Assembly (NCBI GenBank): GCA_964019415.1
Contig: OZ025886.1
Coordinates: 3,295,701-3,359,700 of the forward strand
Origin: Ianthella basta
Taxonomy: Eukaryota; Porifera; Demospongiae; Verongiida; Ianthellidae
Direction: 5' to 3'
DNA length: 64,000 bases
Shown here: positions 1 to 12,545 of the stretch, piece by piece
Layout: every line of letters starts with the position of its first letter
Position numbering within the stretch: the first letter of the stretch is position 1
Position numbers and translations under genes: made by a program
Notes under the pieces: model-generated
The model's database searches: none
Seen by the model: only the letters and a program-made list of their open reading frames with translations
Told to the model about the DNA's origin: nothing

Positions 1-2780
1 CACCCCCCCCCCCCCCTTTTCTAATGAGACAGAAAGAAATTGCTTGGGACCAAATATAATCAATGAACTGAACTTGGGCTTGTATCCCTGCATGTTCCCC
101 TAATAGAATGAGAATATTAGTTTGCGACTATTTGGAGTCATTGGTGTATGTGCTGACAAACCATCCTCTGTGCCATTAGGCGTGCAAAACTTGTTTAAGA
201 CAACCTTCACTCATTAACGCGATTCTGAGTTAAAAAGGCTTACCATTTGTTGATGGGCATGAGAAAAGACCTTTGGGTCAATTTTGAGTCAATGGTCAGA
301 GAATTGGTGGGCAACCCTACCGCTGTGCTGATTGCATATCGTACCTTGCCAACCTTTCCTCCTTGCTCATGGGCATGCAAAAGTTGTTTGGAATCTGTTG
401 GAGTATTATAACCGAATTTGTATTGTTAATCCTCTCTTCCTTCTAATGAGGATGAAGAAGAACCTTTTGGACCATCTATAGCTTTCGACCAGATTTATTG
501 GCTGACACTCTTCTTCCTTTGCTAATGGGCATGAGAAGATATAATTTAGGACCATGTAGAATCATTCAACAAATTTGTTGATAACAATAGGCCTCTAAGA
601 TCATTGGAGTCATTGCATTTGTAGACAACCATCCCACCTTGCTAATGGCAAGGGAAAGGACCATTTTGAGCCATTGACCTAAATCTGCATTGGCAACCCT
701 CCCCCTTGCTAGTGGGCATTTGAAGAGTTGCCTGCTGGCATTTCGTTTCCTTGAACTGAAGCTGAATTGTGGTACTCTCTTTGTGCTATTTGGCATGAGA
801 AAGGTCAGGTTCAGATAAAGTCATGTACCCAAATTTATATTCTCAACGAATCTTTCTTATAATGGACATGAGAAAAAATCTTGGTTACCATTGGAGCCAT
901 GTACCCTAGTTTAAATTGACAGCCATCTCCCATGCAAAGTGCTTGAGAAATGTTGTTTAGTACCATCTGGAGTCATTGAACATATTATTGGCTGGCATCC
1001 TTCTCTTTTTCTTAAGGAAAATGAAAATGTTATTTGCGACATTACTTCAATGGGAATGTGCTTTTCGGACCATTTGGAATCAGTGACCTACACACTTGCA
1101 GGCAACTGTTCCACTTTGCTAATGGGCATCTTGAAAGGTCGACCTCTTTAGGACCACTTGGAAACATTAATGCTTAGGGGTTAGCCTCGCCACCTGTTCA
1201 TGTGCACGAGAAAAGGCCTTTGAGACCATTCAAAGTCAATTATCAGAGTATTAGTTGGCAACTCTACCCCAGTGATGATTGCAAGAGAAATAATTTGAAG
1301 TCATTAATCCGAAGATGGTTTGGTAACACTCCACTTTACTAGTGCTCGCATTTGGTTTCATGGATCCAAAATTTGAGTTGGCAGCCCTCCCCCTATTGTT
1401 CATGAGTAAAGTCAATCAGGACCATTTGCAAACATTCACCCGCTTTCTTATTTGATTGGAAAGATGTCGTTTAGGAACATCTGGTATTTACTTGGGTATC
1501 AGCTAGCTTTCCTTGCAATGAGCATAACAAAAGTCGTTTGGAACCATTTGGAATCATTTCCATTTGATTGACAAACCTACCCTTTCTAATTGGCTTTAGA
1601 AATGTGGTTTGGCACCATCCGAAGTCATTGACCAGGCTATCACTTAGTATCCTTCTTCCTTTGTTAAGAGGCATCAGAAGATGCTATTTGCGACCATGTG
1701 GAGTCATTCATTTATTTTCTCGATGAGTATATGTCTTTGGGACCACTTAAAGTCAATGACCAGCATATTTGCAGGCAACACTTTCACCTTCCTAATGGCA
1801 TGAGAAAGGACCATTATGACTCGTTCACCCGAGTTTTGGTGGTCAACCGTCCCCTCTTGCTAGTGTTCAATTGTTTGCAAACATTCGGTTTCGTGGTTTC
1901 GAAGTTGGATTGGAAGCACCCTGTGCCATTCTAAACGAGAAATGGTGTTTAGAAACTTTTGGGAACATTCACCCGGGTTCCAATTCAGAACTATTCCCCC
2001 TTGTAAATGAGAATGAGAGAAAGCCTTTGGGATCATTTGGAGCCATAGGGCAGAGCATGGGCAGGATACCCTCTTTCTTGCTAAATGCACAGGCAATAAC
2101 AATTTGCAGTCATTGAATAGAATTTGAGTTGGTAACCTTTCCCCCTTGCTAACTGGTATGTGAAAAGTCTTTTGAAAGCAACTGGAGCCATGGACCCTAG
2201 TTAGTGTAACATCCCTTTCGCTTTCTCATTCAATTGGAAAATTGTAGTTTGGGACCATCCTGAGCCATTGATTAGTTAATCGGTTGGCTCCCCTTGCAAG
2301 CGGGAATGGCAAATGTTGTTAAGGACCATTTAAAATAATTGACCTGAGTGTAGGTTGGCAACTTTTTCTCTTTGAAATTAGCATGAGATAGGTAGGAATG
2401 GCAATTGGGTGTACTAGCACCCCCCCTCCCCCCATAATAATGGTCATGAGAAAAGTTGCCTTGGTTCATTTGAATGAATTGACCTCAGTTTCAGCTGGTG
2501 TCTATACAGCTTCGCTAATAGGAGTAGGACAATTAGTTTGGGACCATTTGGAGTCATTGACGTATGTGCTTACAAACTATCACCGTAACTTTGGGCATAA
2601 GAAAGAATGTTTATGACCACTTGGAAACATTAGCGTTATTCTGAATTTTGGTATCCTCGCACCACTACTTGATGGGCATGAAAATAGGCTTTGGGAACAT
2701 CTAGAATCAATAATCAGAATATCGATTAGCAACCTACCTTTGTTCTGATTGCGAAGTATCAGGTATCACTTATCAGAAAT
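1..2780 (+). repeat. Degenerate satellite field, forward orientation
   Basis: The stretch is built from diverged monomers of roughly 70-105 bp. Recurring blocks are TTGCTAATGGGCATGAGAAA, then GGGACCATTTGGAGTCATTG, then a GTTGGCAACCCTCCCC-like block. Monomers are too divergent for a clean period and no coding signal survives. Short open frames here are satellite frames, not genes. Homopolymer C runs mark the start and about position 2420. Confidence 0.75.
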
Positions 2781-3420
2781 TATATCGAATCTGGGAAAGC
2801 CAATAGCCAGAGTCTACTGTAAAGATACCCAGAAAAACAAACATGTATACTAAAAGGAATAATATATTTTACGTGCAAAATAGAGTAATAAATTAATAAT
2901 AATTAGATAGAATATGGTAAATAGATAAAGACTGTAACAATTGGTATAATTATACAATGTACAATATCTGTAATTATAATATAACCAACATCATGATCAT
3001 GAGGGCAGTGTTCAAGAAGTGAAACAAGTAGAATAAAGCATACAAAATGACAATACATATTGAGACTAAAGATTATCAGACAATCGTGCTTAATTGACAA
3101 ACGACAATAAAATCAAACAAGAGCACCTATGCAGCATTGAAAGATAAACATGCAGAAAATTCAGCGAACTCAACTAATCCTAAATATCATGTAAATAGCT
3201 CGCATTCCCTGCTGATGACTGCTGCGTTACCACGTTGCAAGAGATATTAATGTGACAAAGAATGTGATGGACATGTGATGACAAAGTAGTTCACAGAGTA
3301 TGTTTCATGCTTAATTCATGCTGTCAAATGTTTACATTACCATGCATAATAACTGTGCTCATTCATACATTGGAAAACAGAGCAAGGCATACTTTACAAA
3401 ATTGACTTAAATGTCAAACC
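2780..3420. other. AT-rich spacer between satellite orientations
   Basis: This stretch of about 640 bp lacks the satellite blocks and is AT-rich. I see no gene, RNA or transposon end. It separates forward monomers (left) from reverse-complement monomers (right), so it marks the inversion boundary of the satellite field. Confidence 0.5.
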
Positions 3421-6400
3421 AACTTCGGATACACAAATGCACTATACAGATGGCCATTAACAAGGTGGAAGAGTCGCCTGCAAGTGAGCAAATAAATGAA
3501 TACAAATGGTCTTAAAAGCATATTCTCAACAAAGTAATGAGTGAATGATTCCACTTGGTCATAAATAGCATCATCTCATACTCTTTAGTAAAGAAAGAAG
3601 GATGGCAGCTTCTAATCTTGTTAGTGTCTTTAGACTGTCCTAAACGGTATTACTCAAGCCTATTTTCACGTGGGGAGGTTGTTAATCTAAACTGGTGTCC
3701 ACAACTCTCAATGGTTTCTTAGGTCTTTTCTGGTGCCCTGCAGAAGGAAGAAAGGGTTGACAATACTAATTTAGCTTCACGTCTTCAACTTAGTACAAGC
3801 AACTATTCAATTACCCAATAACAAGGAGGGATGGTTTATTAGCCACATTCCAGACAATGACTTCAAATAATGTGTTCTCATGCAATTTAGAAATGATGGT
3901 TGCCAGGCCATAAACAGGTCAGTGTCTCAAAATTGTTCCAAACGCCATGTTTCATTTTCAAGTGGGGGAGCGGGTGCGAACTCGAATTCAGGTAAATGTT
4001 GCCTAAAAAATTCCAGTAAGCCTCTCTCATTAACCCAAAAGCCTGTTCACTCATCAATAAGCTAAGAGGAAGGTATATTCTCATCAAAGTAATGAGTGAG
4101 CGATTCCATTTGGCCGTAATCAACATTATCTCATGCCCTTTAGCAAAGGGAGTAGGATGCTTTATCTCATGCCCTTTAGCAAAGGGAGTAAGGATGCATA
4201 ATTTCATGCCTTTTAGCAAAGGGAGAAGGATGCATTATCTCATGACCTTTAGCAAAGGGAGAAGGATGCTTGCTTATTAATCAGATTAGTGACTTCAAAT
4301 GGCCCCAATTGACATTTCTGAACCCAATTTGCATGTGGGAGGGTTGTCAATTTGAACTGGGGTCCATGTCTTTAAAGGGCCACTGTGGTCTTTTTTCGTG
4401 CCCATTAGAAAGAAGAGCAGGTTGATGTTACAAATTTGGCTCCATTACTCATTAGCTGGATGCAAACGCCTGTTCACTTACCAATTAACAAAGAGAGAAG
4501 TCTGCCGAACAACAATTGAGTTGATGAGTCTAAATAATGTTTGCGCATGCAATTAGTATGGAAGGAGTGTTGCCAGGTCTGAAGCAGGTCAATGACACCA
4601 AATGGTCCCGAAGCATGTTCTCATGGAACTAATGGGTGGATGATTCTACTTGCTAATAAGAACAGTATTTCAAGCGTTTTAGAAAAGGGAGTAGTATGCC
4701 AACCGATAGTCGGTTTAATTACTCCAAGTGGTCCCAGATTTAGAGGTCGTTTCTTTTTCCAATCATTAAGAATAGTGGATGAGAATACAGTATGTTCCAT
4801 GAATTCAACTGATCTGAAATGATCGTTAACTTGCCCATTACAATGTGGGAGCGTTTGCAAACCACATTCCAGATAATGATTCCAAAAATCTTTTACCAGT
4901 GCAATTAGCAAGGAAGAAGGGTTTTCTGGCAATAATCAGGTCAGTGCCTTTAAATTGTCCCAAATGCCTTCTCCCATGCTCATGTACAAGTTGGGGAGTG
5001 AGTACGAACTCAAATTCGGGTAAATGCTTCCTAATAATCCCAAACGATTATTCTCATGGACAATAGCACAGGGGGAGTGATGCCAACTCATCTTTGGATC
5101 CACGAAAAAAAATGTTAGCAAGCGACTTTTCGGTTGCCCAGTAGCAAGGTGGGTGAGTCGCCTGCAAGTACGCAAGTCAACGACTCCAAATGGTTCCAAA
5201 TCATGAAACTAATAAGTGGATTCCACTTACTCATAAAAAATATTGTCTTATGCCGTTTAGTACGGGGAAAAGTATGCTAGCCGATAGTGGGGTTAGTGAC
5301 TCCAAGTGGTCCCAGATTCAGACGTCATGTCTCTTTTCCATCTCAAGGAAGTCAGGTGATAGCTATACAAATTGGTTCCATAAGTCAAATTAAATTCAAT
5401 CGACTGTTCACTTTCCCATTAACAAGGAGGCGGGGGAGGGGGGGTTGCAAACCACGTTTCAGTTAATGACTCCACACACTTTTGTCTATGCAAATAGCAA
5501 GGAAGGAAGGTAGTCTGGCCATAATCAGGCCAGTGTTTTTTAATGGTCCCAAATGCCTTCTCCCATGCACGCTTATAAAGGTGGGGAGGGGGGGGAGGGG
5601 GTTCTGCACTAGAACTCCGGGAAATGCTTTTTAACAATCCTAGAAAGACTTATCTCGTGCCCAATAGCAGAGAGAGTGATGCCACGTAAACTTCAAATCC
5701 ACGAACCAAATGCTAGTGATGCACTTTCTAGATGTCCATTAACAAGGTGGGATAGTCGCTTGCAAGTACGCAGGTCAGTGATACCTAATGGTCCCAAAGG
5801 CATAATCTCTTCAAAATATTAGGTGAGTGATTCAGCTTGATCGCAAAGCCCTAACTCTTGCCCTTTGGCCAAGTGAGTTAGATCCCAGCCGTCACTCCAG
5901 TCAATAACTTTTGGTGGTTCCAAACAACACCAAACAAAACACTTTGCATGTGGGAAGGTTATCAATCCAAACTGAATTCCATGAGTCGAAATGGACCCAT
6001 AGTCTTTTTCTGGTGCCCAGTTAAAGGAAGAGAGAGTTGACAAAAGAAATTTGGCTCCATTACACTAATTCAGCACAAACCACTATTCAATTGCCTATCA
6101 ACAAGGAGGGAGGGTTGACTAGCCACATTCCAGCCAATGATTCCAAGTAGTTTTTAAAAATGATATTAGCAAGGAATAAGAGTGACATATCTGTAATGGG
6201 GTCAGTGTTTTCAAATGACCCCAAATTCCTCCTCCCATGCCCATTTACGAGGTTGCCAGCAAGTACTCATGTCAATGACCAAATGGTCCATAAAGCGTAA
6301 TGGCATTAAAATAAAGAGTGGATTATTCTACTTGCTCACAGATAAATTATCTCATGGCCTTTAGTAAAAGGGAGAAGTATCCTAGCTGATAGTCGAGTTT

Positions 6401-9400
6401 GTAACTCTAAATAGTCCAAGATTTACTGGTCCTTTCTCTTGCCCTTCATAGGAGAGAATGAAATGACAAAATTTTGGGTCCTTTGAGTTTAATTCAACCC
6501 AATCAATGATTCACTTACCCATTAACTAGGAGTGAGGGTTGGTAAACAGCATTTCATTCATTGACTTTTAATAATCTCTGACTAAGATCTTAGGAAGAAA
6601 GAATGGAGGGTTGTCTCCCCATAATCGGATCAGTGTCTCTAATGTTTCCAAATGCTTCATCCCAAGATTATTCACAAGGGGGGGGGGGTGCCCATTGTAA
6701 GGAAAGGTTAACAAACCAAGCCAAATCTGCCAACACAAATGAGGACGCCAGACTTGACGTGTAGTCGGAAGACATTTTTAATGTACAGGTGATCAAACCT
6801 TTTTTTGCCAAGCAACCTATCATCCTTTAAGTCTGGCTATGATAAGCATGAGAAAAAGAAACACAGAGCGTACGAGGAGCAAGTCATCCAGATCGAACAC
6901 GGATCTCCAGCTATGACTCCCCCTTAACACAAACGACTGCTAGGTGGGAGAGTTACCTGCAATTACACAGGTCAATGACTCCAAATGATTCAAAAAGCAT
7001 ATTCTCATCAGAATAACGGTTGAATGATTCCACGTGCTCACAAAGAATATTATATCATGCCCTTTAGAAAAGAAAGAAAAATGCCAGCCAATAATCAGGT
7101 TAGTGACTTCAGTTGGCCCCAAACGACATTTCTCAAGCCATTTTTATGTGGGAGGATTGTCAATTTAAAACGGGTCCATCACTTCATTTGATCCCAGTGG
7201 ACATTTCTTATGCCCATTAGAAGGAAGAATGGATTGATGATACAAATTTGGTTCCATGACTCCAACTAAGCACGCACGACTGTGCACTTGCCCATTAACA
7301 AGAAGAAAAGGTTGGCAAGCCACATTCCAGTCAATGACTCCAAATAGTTCTTTCTCGTGCAATTAGCAAGAATGGAAAGTTGCCAGACTATAATCAGGTC
7401 AGTGTCTTTAATGGTCCAAAATGCCGTCACCCAAGCCTGAACAGGTGCATTTTTTTTAATAATACCAAACCATTTCTCTCATCGCCAATATCGCGGCCGT
7501 GTTGATGCCAACCCAACTTCGGATCTACGAAACCAAATGCTAGCAAGTGACTATTCAAATGCCCATCAGAATGGTAAGAAATTTGCCAGCCAGTACGCGG
7601 TCAAAGACTTCAAATGGTCTGAAAAGCATACTCCAAATGAAATAATGGGTGAATGATCCCAATTAGTCACAAAGAACATTGTCTCTTCCCCTTCGCATAG
7701 GGAAAGGTTTGCCTGCCCAAACTTAGGTCTGTTTTTCTTATGGTTTGAAATGCCTTATCCCATGCCCGTGCCAATGCACAAAGGTGATGGTACTAAACTG
7801 GAACTCGGGTGAATGTTTCCAAGTGGTCCGAAATGCCTTTTCACTAGCCAAATAGCACAGGGCGAGAACTTCCAACCCAACTTCAGATCCACAAAGCCAA
7901 AGGATCTGATCCAAAATGCTTACTAGCAAGAGGGGATCGTTACCAACCCAAATTCAGGTCAATTTTCCATTTGTCTTTTCTCTTGCCGTTTGCGAGGTTT
8001 GCCTTCAAATTCGCAGGCGAATGACTACAAATGATCATACAGGCGCATTTTGGTCAAGATAAGGATGCCAGTCTATAGTCTGGCAATGACTCCAGATGGT
8101 CCCAAGTGACATTTCTTCATCAAATTTGCATGTGGGATAATAATTACCCATGCAATCAGCACAGGAGTAGAGGGTTGCAAGCCAATACTCTGATCATTGA
8201 CTACAAATGGTACCTATTGTCATGCCCATCAAGAGCCAGTGAGGCTTCCTAGCTCAAGTTAGCGTTAATTATACCAAGTTGGCATAAATAAACATTCTTA
8301 TTCCCGATGGCATGGATAATGGTTTGCCAGCTTAAACTCTTATCGATTATTCCAATTGCAATTTGACCCAGACAACTTTTCTCATGCCCATTTTTAATGG
8401 AGGCTTGTCTACACTAGTATCGTAAGAACCCAACTCATGCTAAGTGCTTACTTTTTTCGTGCCCATTAGTAAGAGGAGTTAGCCGATACCCTAGTCCATG
8501 ACTGCAGATGATCCCTAATGACTCTTTCCAGTCCAATCTGAAAGCGTGGAAAGTTGCCTTCCAAACTTGAGTCCAAGACTTTAAACGCTCCTAGAGGTTC
8601 TTTCACATGCCGCTTGGCATACTTAGAAGGATGCCAGCTAATAATAATCTGGTGAATGACTCCAGATCTCAAACGTCTTTTCTCCTGCAAATTAGCAAGA
8701 GGGGGAATGGGGTTGCAATCCAAACAGAGGTCCGCGACCCAAAATAGTCCTAGTGGACTTTTCTCATGCTCATTAGAAGTAGGAGATGGCAGACAATACA
8801 GGGGGATTGATGTCAACGCAACTTCGAATCCACAAAACCAGATGCTAGCAGGCAATTTTAGAGATTCTGATTAGCAATGCAATTTGGAGGGTTACCAAAG
8901 CCAAGTTTCAATGACAGCAAATAGCCTTTGCATATTCAAGTAGCAAGAGGGGATTGTGTGTTCATAATCAATTCAGTTGCTCAAAATGATCCCAAATGCC
9001 TTCTTTCATGCCTATTTTTAATGGGTGGGCGTAGGGGAGGGAAGACTTCTGAACTGCATTTCGCCTGACTGTTTCCAAATGGCTCCAAACAATTTTTCTC
9101 ATACCCAATATCACAGGTGGAGGGTTGCCAACCCAACTCATGTTCTACAAAACCAAATGCTAGCAGGCAACTTAACAGATGCCCATTAGTGAGATGGGAG
9201 AGTTGCCTATAAGTCAATAACTACGACTAATCCCAAAAGCATACTCCTATCATGAAATTGGGCGAATGCTTCCACACAGTCTTAAATGGCATCTTCTCAT
9301 ACCCCTTAGAAAAAAAAAGATTCCAGCGAATAGTCTGGTCAATTACTCTAGATGGTCTCAAACAATATATCGGGCCAATTTGCATGTGGTAGGGTTGTCA

Positions 9401-10013
9401 ATCTAAATTGGGGTCTAAAGCTCCAAGTGGTCCCAGAGATCTTTTCTTGTGCACGTTAGAAAGAAGAGTGGAATGACAATACAAATTTGAGTTTATGACT
9501 TCAACTAAATTCAGACTCCGTTCATTTCACCATTAAAAAGGAGGGAGGGTTGGCTAACAACATTTCGATCAATGACTTGAAATAATTATTACCCATTCAA
9601 TCAGCAAAGAGGTTGCCAACCAATGCTTTGATCAATGACTCCAATTGGTCCCAAAGGGTTACTGCCATGCCCATCAACAAGCAGTGAGGTTTCCTATTCC
9701 TATTAAATTCGCGTTAATGATTCCAAGTGGTCTTATTAATCTTCTCAAGCCCATACTCGTATCAATTGCTCCAACACAGTTTCAAACCAATATTCCCAAT
9801 CTAATTACTGAATGTGGTGGGATACCCAACCCAAGCTTCATGTAAGTTGCTTCAATTCGACCCAAACAATGTTTCTCATGCCCATTATGAATGGACGTGG
9901 GTTGCCCATCCACACTAGTACCGTTACAACCTATATCCTGCTAATTGAAAAAGAGAGAGTTGCCATCCTACAGTCGGGTCAAAGTCACCCTTAAAGCACC
10001 ACATTTACATCTC
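3420..10013 (-). repeat. Degenerate satellite field, reverse orientation
   Basis: The same monomers as at 1-2780 occur here on the opposite strand: CTCATGCCCATTAGCAAGG, GGAGGGTTGCCAACC, CAGGTCAATGACTCCAAATG and GGTCCCAAA follow one another dozens of times with 70-100 bp spacing. G-runs near 5435, 5585 and 6680 are within monomers. No conserved protein is encoded. Confidence 0.75.
4128..4271 (+). repeat. Local 36-38 bp tandem repeat, about 4 copies
   Basis: Four head-to-tail copies of a unit containing CTCATGCCCTTTAGCAAAGG followed by AGTAGGATGC are visible. They are much more alike than the surrounding satellite monomers, which indicates a recent local amplification of one monomer segment. 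Confidence 0.75.
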
Positions 10014-10345
10014 CCCTATCACCTTCTAGCTAGTCACTGAAATGCTCCATTAACCTCTTCTTCACGTCAATAGTATCAGTAAGCAATTTGCCATCTTTTC
10101 TCTCAATTCCAACTATCAGTCTACTTGCACTCTCCTTCTTCGCTTTCTACTAGAATACCCTTAGATTTTCCGGAAAGTTCGCTTGCAGCTTTTTTCCACA
10201 TCTTACCCATTCAGCTTCCTTCACCTCCCTTACCACACGTTTTGCCTCCGTCTTTGCTACCTCATAATCTTCCCAAGCTCTATCTGATCTTTCTCCTAAA
10301 GCCTTCTTGTACATATTTTTCTTCCTTCATTCCATTTTCACCAGA
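10014..10345 (-). mobile_element. LINE fragment (region upstream of the RT domain), minus strand
   Basis: The reverse complement encodes a degenerate lysine-rich helical segment, with KKNMYKKALGE early and AKTEAKRVVREVKEAEWVR later. It aligns by eye with the plus-strand LINE at 43,700-43,900 (KKDLYRKALNEK ... AKKEAKRVVQEAKERNWIR). In the family this segment sits between the endonuclease and the reverse transcriptase. Frames are broken. The piece interrupts the satellite. Confidence 0.65.
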
Positions 10346-10374
10346 AGGTACTAAATCACATTACCAATGACCAT

Positions 10375-11288
10375 TAGCAAGAGGGGAGAAATTTTACCTT
10401 GCATTCAGGACTTCTCAATCCTAGTTCCGGCACACGCCACCAATAAATGTCAAAGGAGGTTTATTCTGACTATTAGCAAAGGAGGAGGGTTTGCAGCCTG
10501 AACTTCATCCCTGGCCTTTAAAGGTACCATATGACTTACTCATGCCCATAAGTAATGATTTGCAGCCCGAAATCAGGCCCTTATTTCCAAAAAATGCAAA
10601 ACAAATATGCTTGTACCTATTAGCAAGGGGGGTGGTTAGCACTCCATATTCTGATCCTTACCTCCACGATGATAAAACAACTTTTCTTGTGACAATTGGG
10701 AAGGGGAGAAGATTTGTAACCCAACTCGGTACACACCTTTGATACAAGTTAAAGGACTTTCTCATCACCATTAGCTAAGAGAGGATTTGGAAACCTCCTA
10801 ATGATCCCAAGAGACATTACTCATGCTCATTGGTAAGGGCAATGCTCGTAAGCAGCGTAAATTTGGGTGACTATACCTCTAAAAGCCCTTAAATGACATT
10901 TCACATGATACCAATGGGATGTACATGCCTAAATACCAGATTCAGGCATTAACCTCCAGATGGTATCAAGCAAATTTTCTCATGAACATTAGCAAGGGGA
11001 AACATTTGCACTCCAGGCACTCAAGGCATTTACCTTTAATAGCTGCTAAAGGACTCTTCTCAAGCCCATTAGTGTAGAGGTTTGCAACGAAATTCAGGCT
11101 CTTACAACAAATAGGTGTCCAAGGACTATTCTCATGACCATTAGCAAGTGGGCAGAGTTTGCACTCAAAATTGGGTACTTAATTATATAATATTTTCTAA
11201 AGTATTTTACTGATGCCAATCAGTAAGGTGGAAGGGTTCCATTTAATATTCGGGCCATAAACTCCAAAAGGTAGTAAACTACATTTGT
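10375..11288 (-). repeat. Satellite, variant monomer, reverse orientation
   Basis: Monomers of about 75-90 bp contain TTCTCATGACCATTAGCAAG and GGAGGGTTTGCA blocks. They are a subfamily of the 3420-10013 satellite. The last 14 bases (11275-11288, TAAACTACATTTGT) reappear with one change right after the retrozyme array at 12671-12684. Confidence 0.7.
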
Positions 11289-11473
11289 TCAAAAGTGACT
11301 CTTGCAGTTAGGCCCCTGCAAAGGCTAGGTTTGTTGCTTGAAAGATTACTGGGTTTACGCCACCAACCAACTACACCAGTATTGGTGTTACAGTTGGTTG
11401 GGAGACCCAAAAGGCCCTATTAAGTTGGTAAGTTGGCAACCAGTGATTCCCTTCCCCCTTACATCCTACAAAG

Positions 11474-11532
11474 ATGGAAGACCCACAGACAGCTGTTTCG
11501 CCCTAATTGGGGCTCATCAGTGTGGCACACTG
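11474..11532 (-). ncRNA. Hammerhead ribozyme, unit 1
   Basis: Read on the minus strand: CCACA stem I strand, CTGATGA, stem II GCCC/GGGC with loop CAATTA, GAAA, ACAGCTGT, cleavage after the GTC (between 11488 and 11487), then TGTGG. All invariant core bases are present. The sixth stem I pair is lost (TGTGGG instead of TGTGGC), so stem I next to the core is 5 bp. Confidence 0.85.
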
Positions 11533-11847
11533 ATGGTAATAGGATGAATGCCACCTCCATATGTATCCACCACAAGCTAAAACACTTGTGGTTTCAACAC
11601 ATAGAAGCAGCATAAAATTAGGGGGCAGCCTCAGCCAAGAAGACGGCTGGAGTCGGGGTTGTTCAAAAGTGACTCTTGTAGTTAGGCCCCTACAAAGGCT
11701 AGGTTTGTTGCTTGAAGGATCACTGGGTTTACGCCACCAACCAACTACACCAGTATTGGTGTTACAGTTGGTTGGGAGGCCCAAAAGGCCCTATTAAGTT
11801 GGTAAGTTGGCAACCAGTAATTCCCTTCCCCCTAACATCCTACAAAG

Positions 11848-11906
11848 ATGGAAGAGCCACAGACAGCTGTTTCGCCCTAATTGGGGCTCATCAGTGTGGC
11901 ACACTG
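11848..11906 (-). ncRNA. Hammerhead ribozyme, unit 2
   Basis: This copy has the intact core with a perfect 6-bp inner stem I (GCCACA with TGTGGC), stem II GCCC/GGGC and the palindromic stem III ACAGCTGT. The predicted cleavage is between 11862 and 11861 on the minus strand, exactly 374 nt from the unit 1 site. The two sites delimit one monomer. Confidence 0.88.
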
Positions 11907-12220
11907 ATGGTAATAGGATGAATGCCACCTCCATATGTATCCACCACAAGCTAAAACACTTGTGGTTTCAACACATAGAAGCAGCATAAAATTAGGGGGA
12001 AGCCTCAGCCAGAAGACGGCTGGAGTCAGGGTTGTTCAAAAGTGACTCTTGCAGTTAGGCCTTTGCAAAGGCTAGGTTTGTTGCTTGAAGGATCACTGTT
12101 TTTACACTACCAACCAACTACACCAGTGTTGGTGTTACAGTTGGTTGGGAGGCCCAAAAGGCTCTATTAAATTGGTAAGTTGGCAACCAGTGATTCCCTT
12201 CCCTCTAACATCCTACAAAG

Positions 12221-12278
12221 ATGGAAGAGCCACAGACAGCTGTTTCGCCCTGATTGGGGCTCATCAGTGTGGTGTACT
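12221..12278 (-). ncRNA. Hammerhead ribozyme, unit 3 (truncated unit)
   Basis: The core CTGATGA ... GAAA and the GTC site are intact; the stem II loop is CAATCA. Inner stem I keeps CCACA/TGTGG. Just outside, the unit is interrupted by the junction with the inverted copy, so outer stem I is lost. The predicted cleavage is between 12235 and 12234, 373 nt from unit 2. Confidence 0.8.
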
Positions 12279-12460
12279 GACCAGTGATCCTTCAAGCAAC
12301 AAACCTAGCCTTTGAAGGGGCCTAACTGCAAGAGTCACTTTTGAACAACCCCGACTCCAGCCGTCTCTTGGCTGAGGCTTTCCCCTAATGTTATGCTGCT
12401 TCTATGTGTTGAAACCACAAGTGTTTTAGCTTGTGGTGGATACATATGGAGGTGGCATTC

Positions 12461-12545
12461 ATCCTATTACCATCAGTATGCCACACTGATGAGCCCCAAT
12501 TAGGGCGAAACAGCTGTCTGTGGCTCTTCCATCTTTGTAGGATGT
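12461..12545 (+). ncRNA. Hammerhead ribozyme in inverted unit 4
   Basis: On the plus strand, GCCACA precedes CTGATGA (12486-12492). Then come stem II, GAAA and ACAGCTGT, with GTC|TGTGGC cleavage between 12518 and 12519. Further out, CATCCTA (upstream) and TAGGATG (downstream) can pair as an outer stem I, leaving 13-nt internal-loop strands on both sides. That geometry would allow the loop-loop contacts known for natural type I hammerheads. Confidence 0.87.

Noticed and set aside
4128-4271. CRISPR-like array
   Set aside because: The copies are contiguous without variable spacers, and the window is eukaryotic.
566-9994. Short frames across the satellite field as genes
   Set aside because: All consist of translated satellite blocks (for example GPFGVI or LANGHE-type strings) in varying frames, with no splice structure or motif.
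11338-12315. Repeated 60-93 codon frames in the 374-bp units as small proteins
   Set aside because: They recur only because the unit is tandem, overlap in several frames, have no shared start context and are interrupted differently in each copy.
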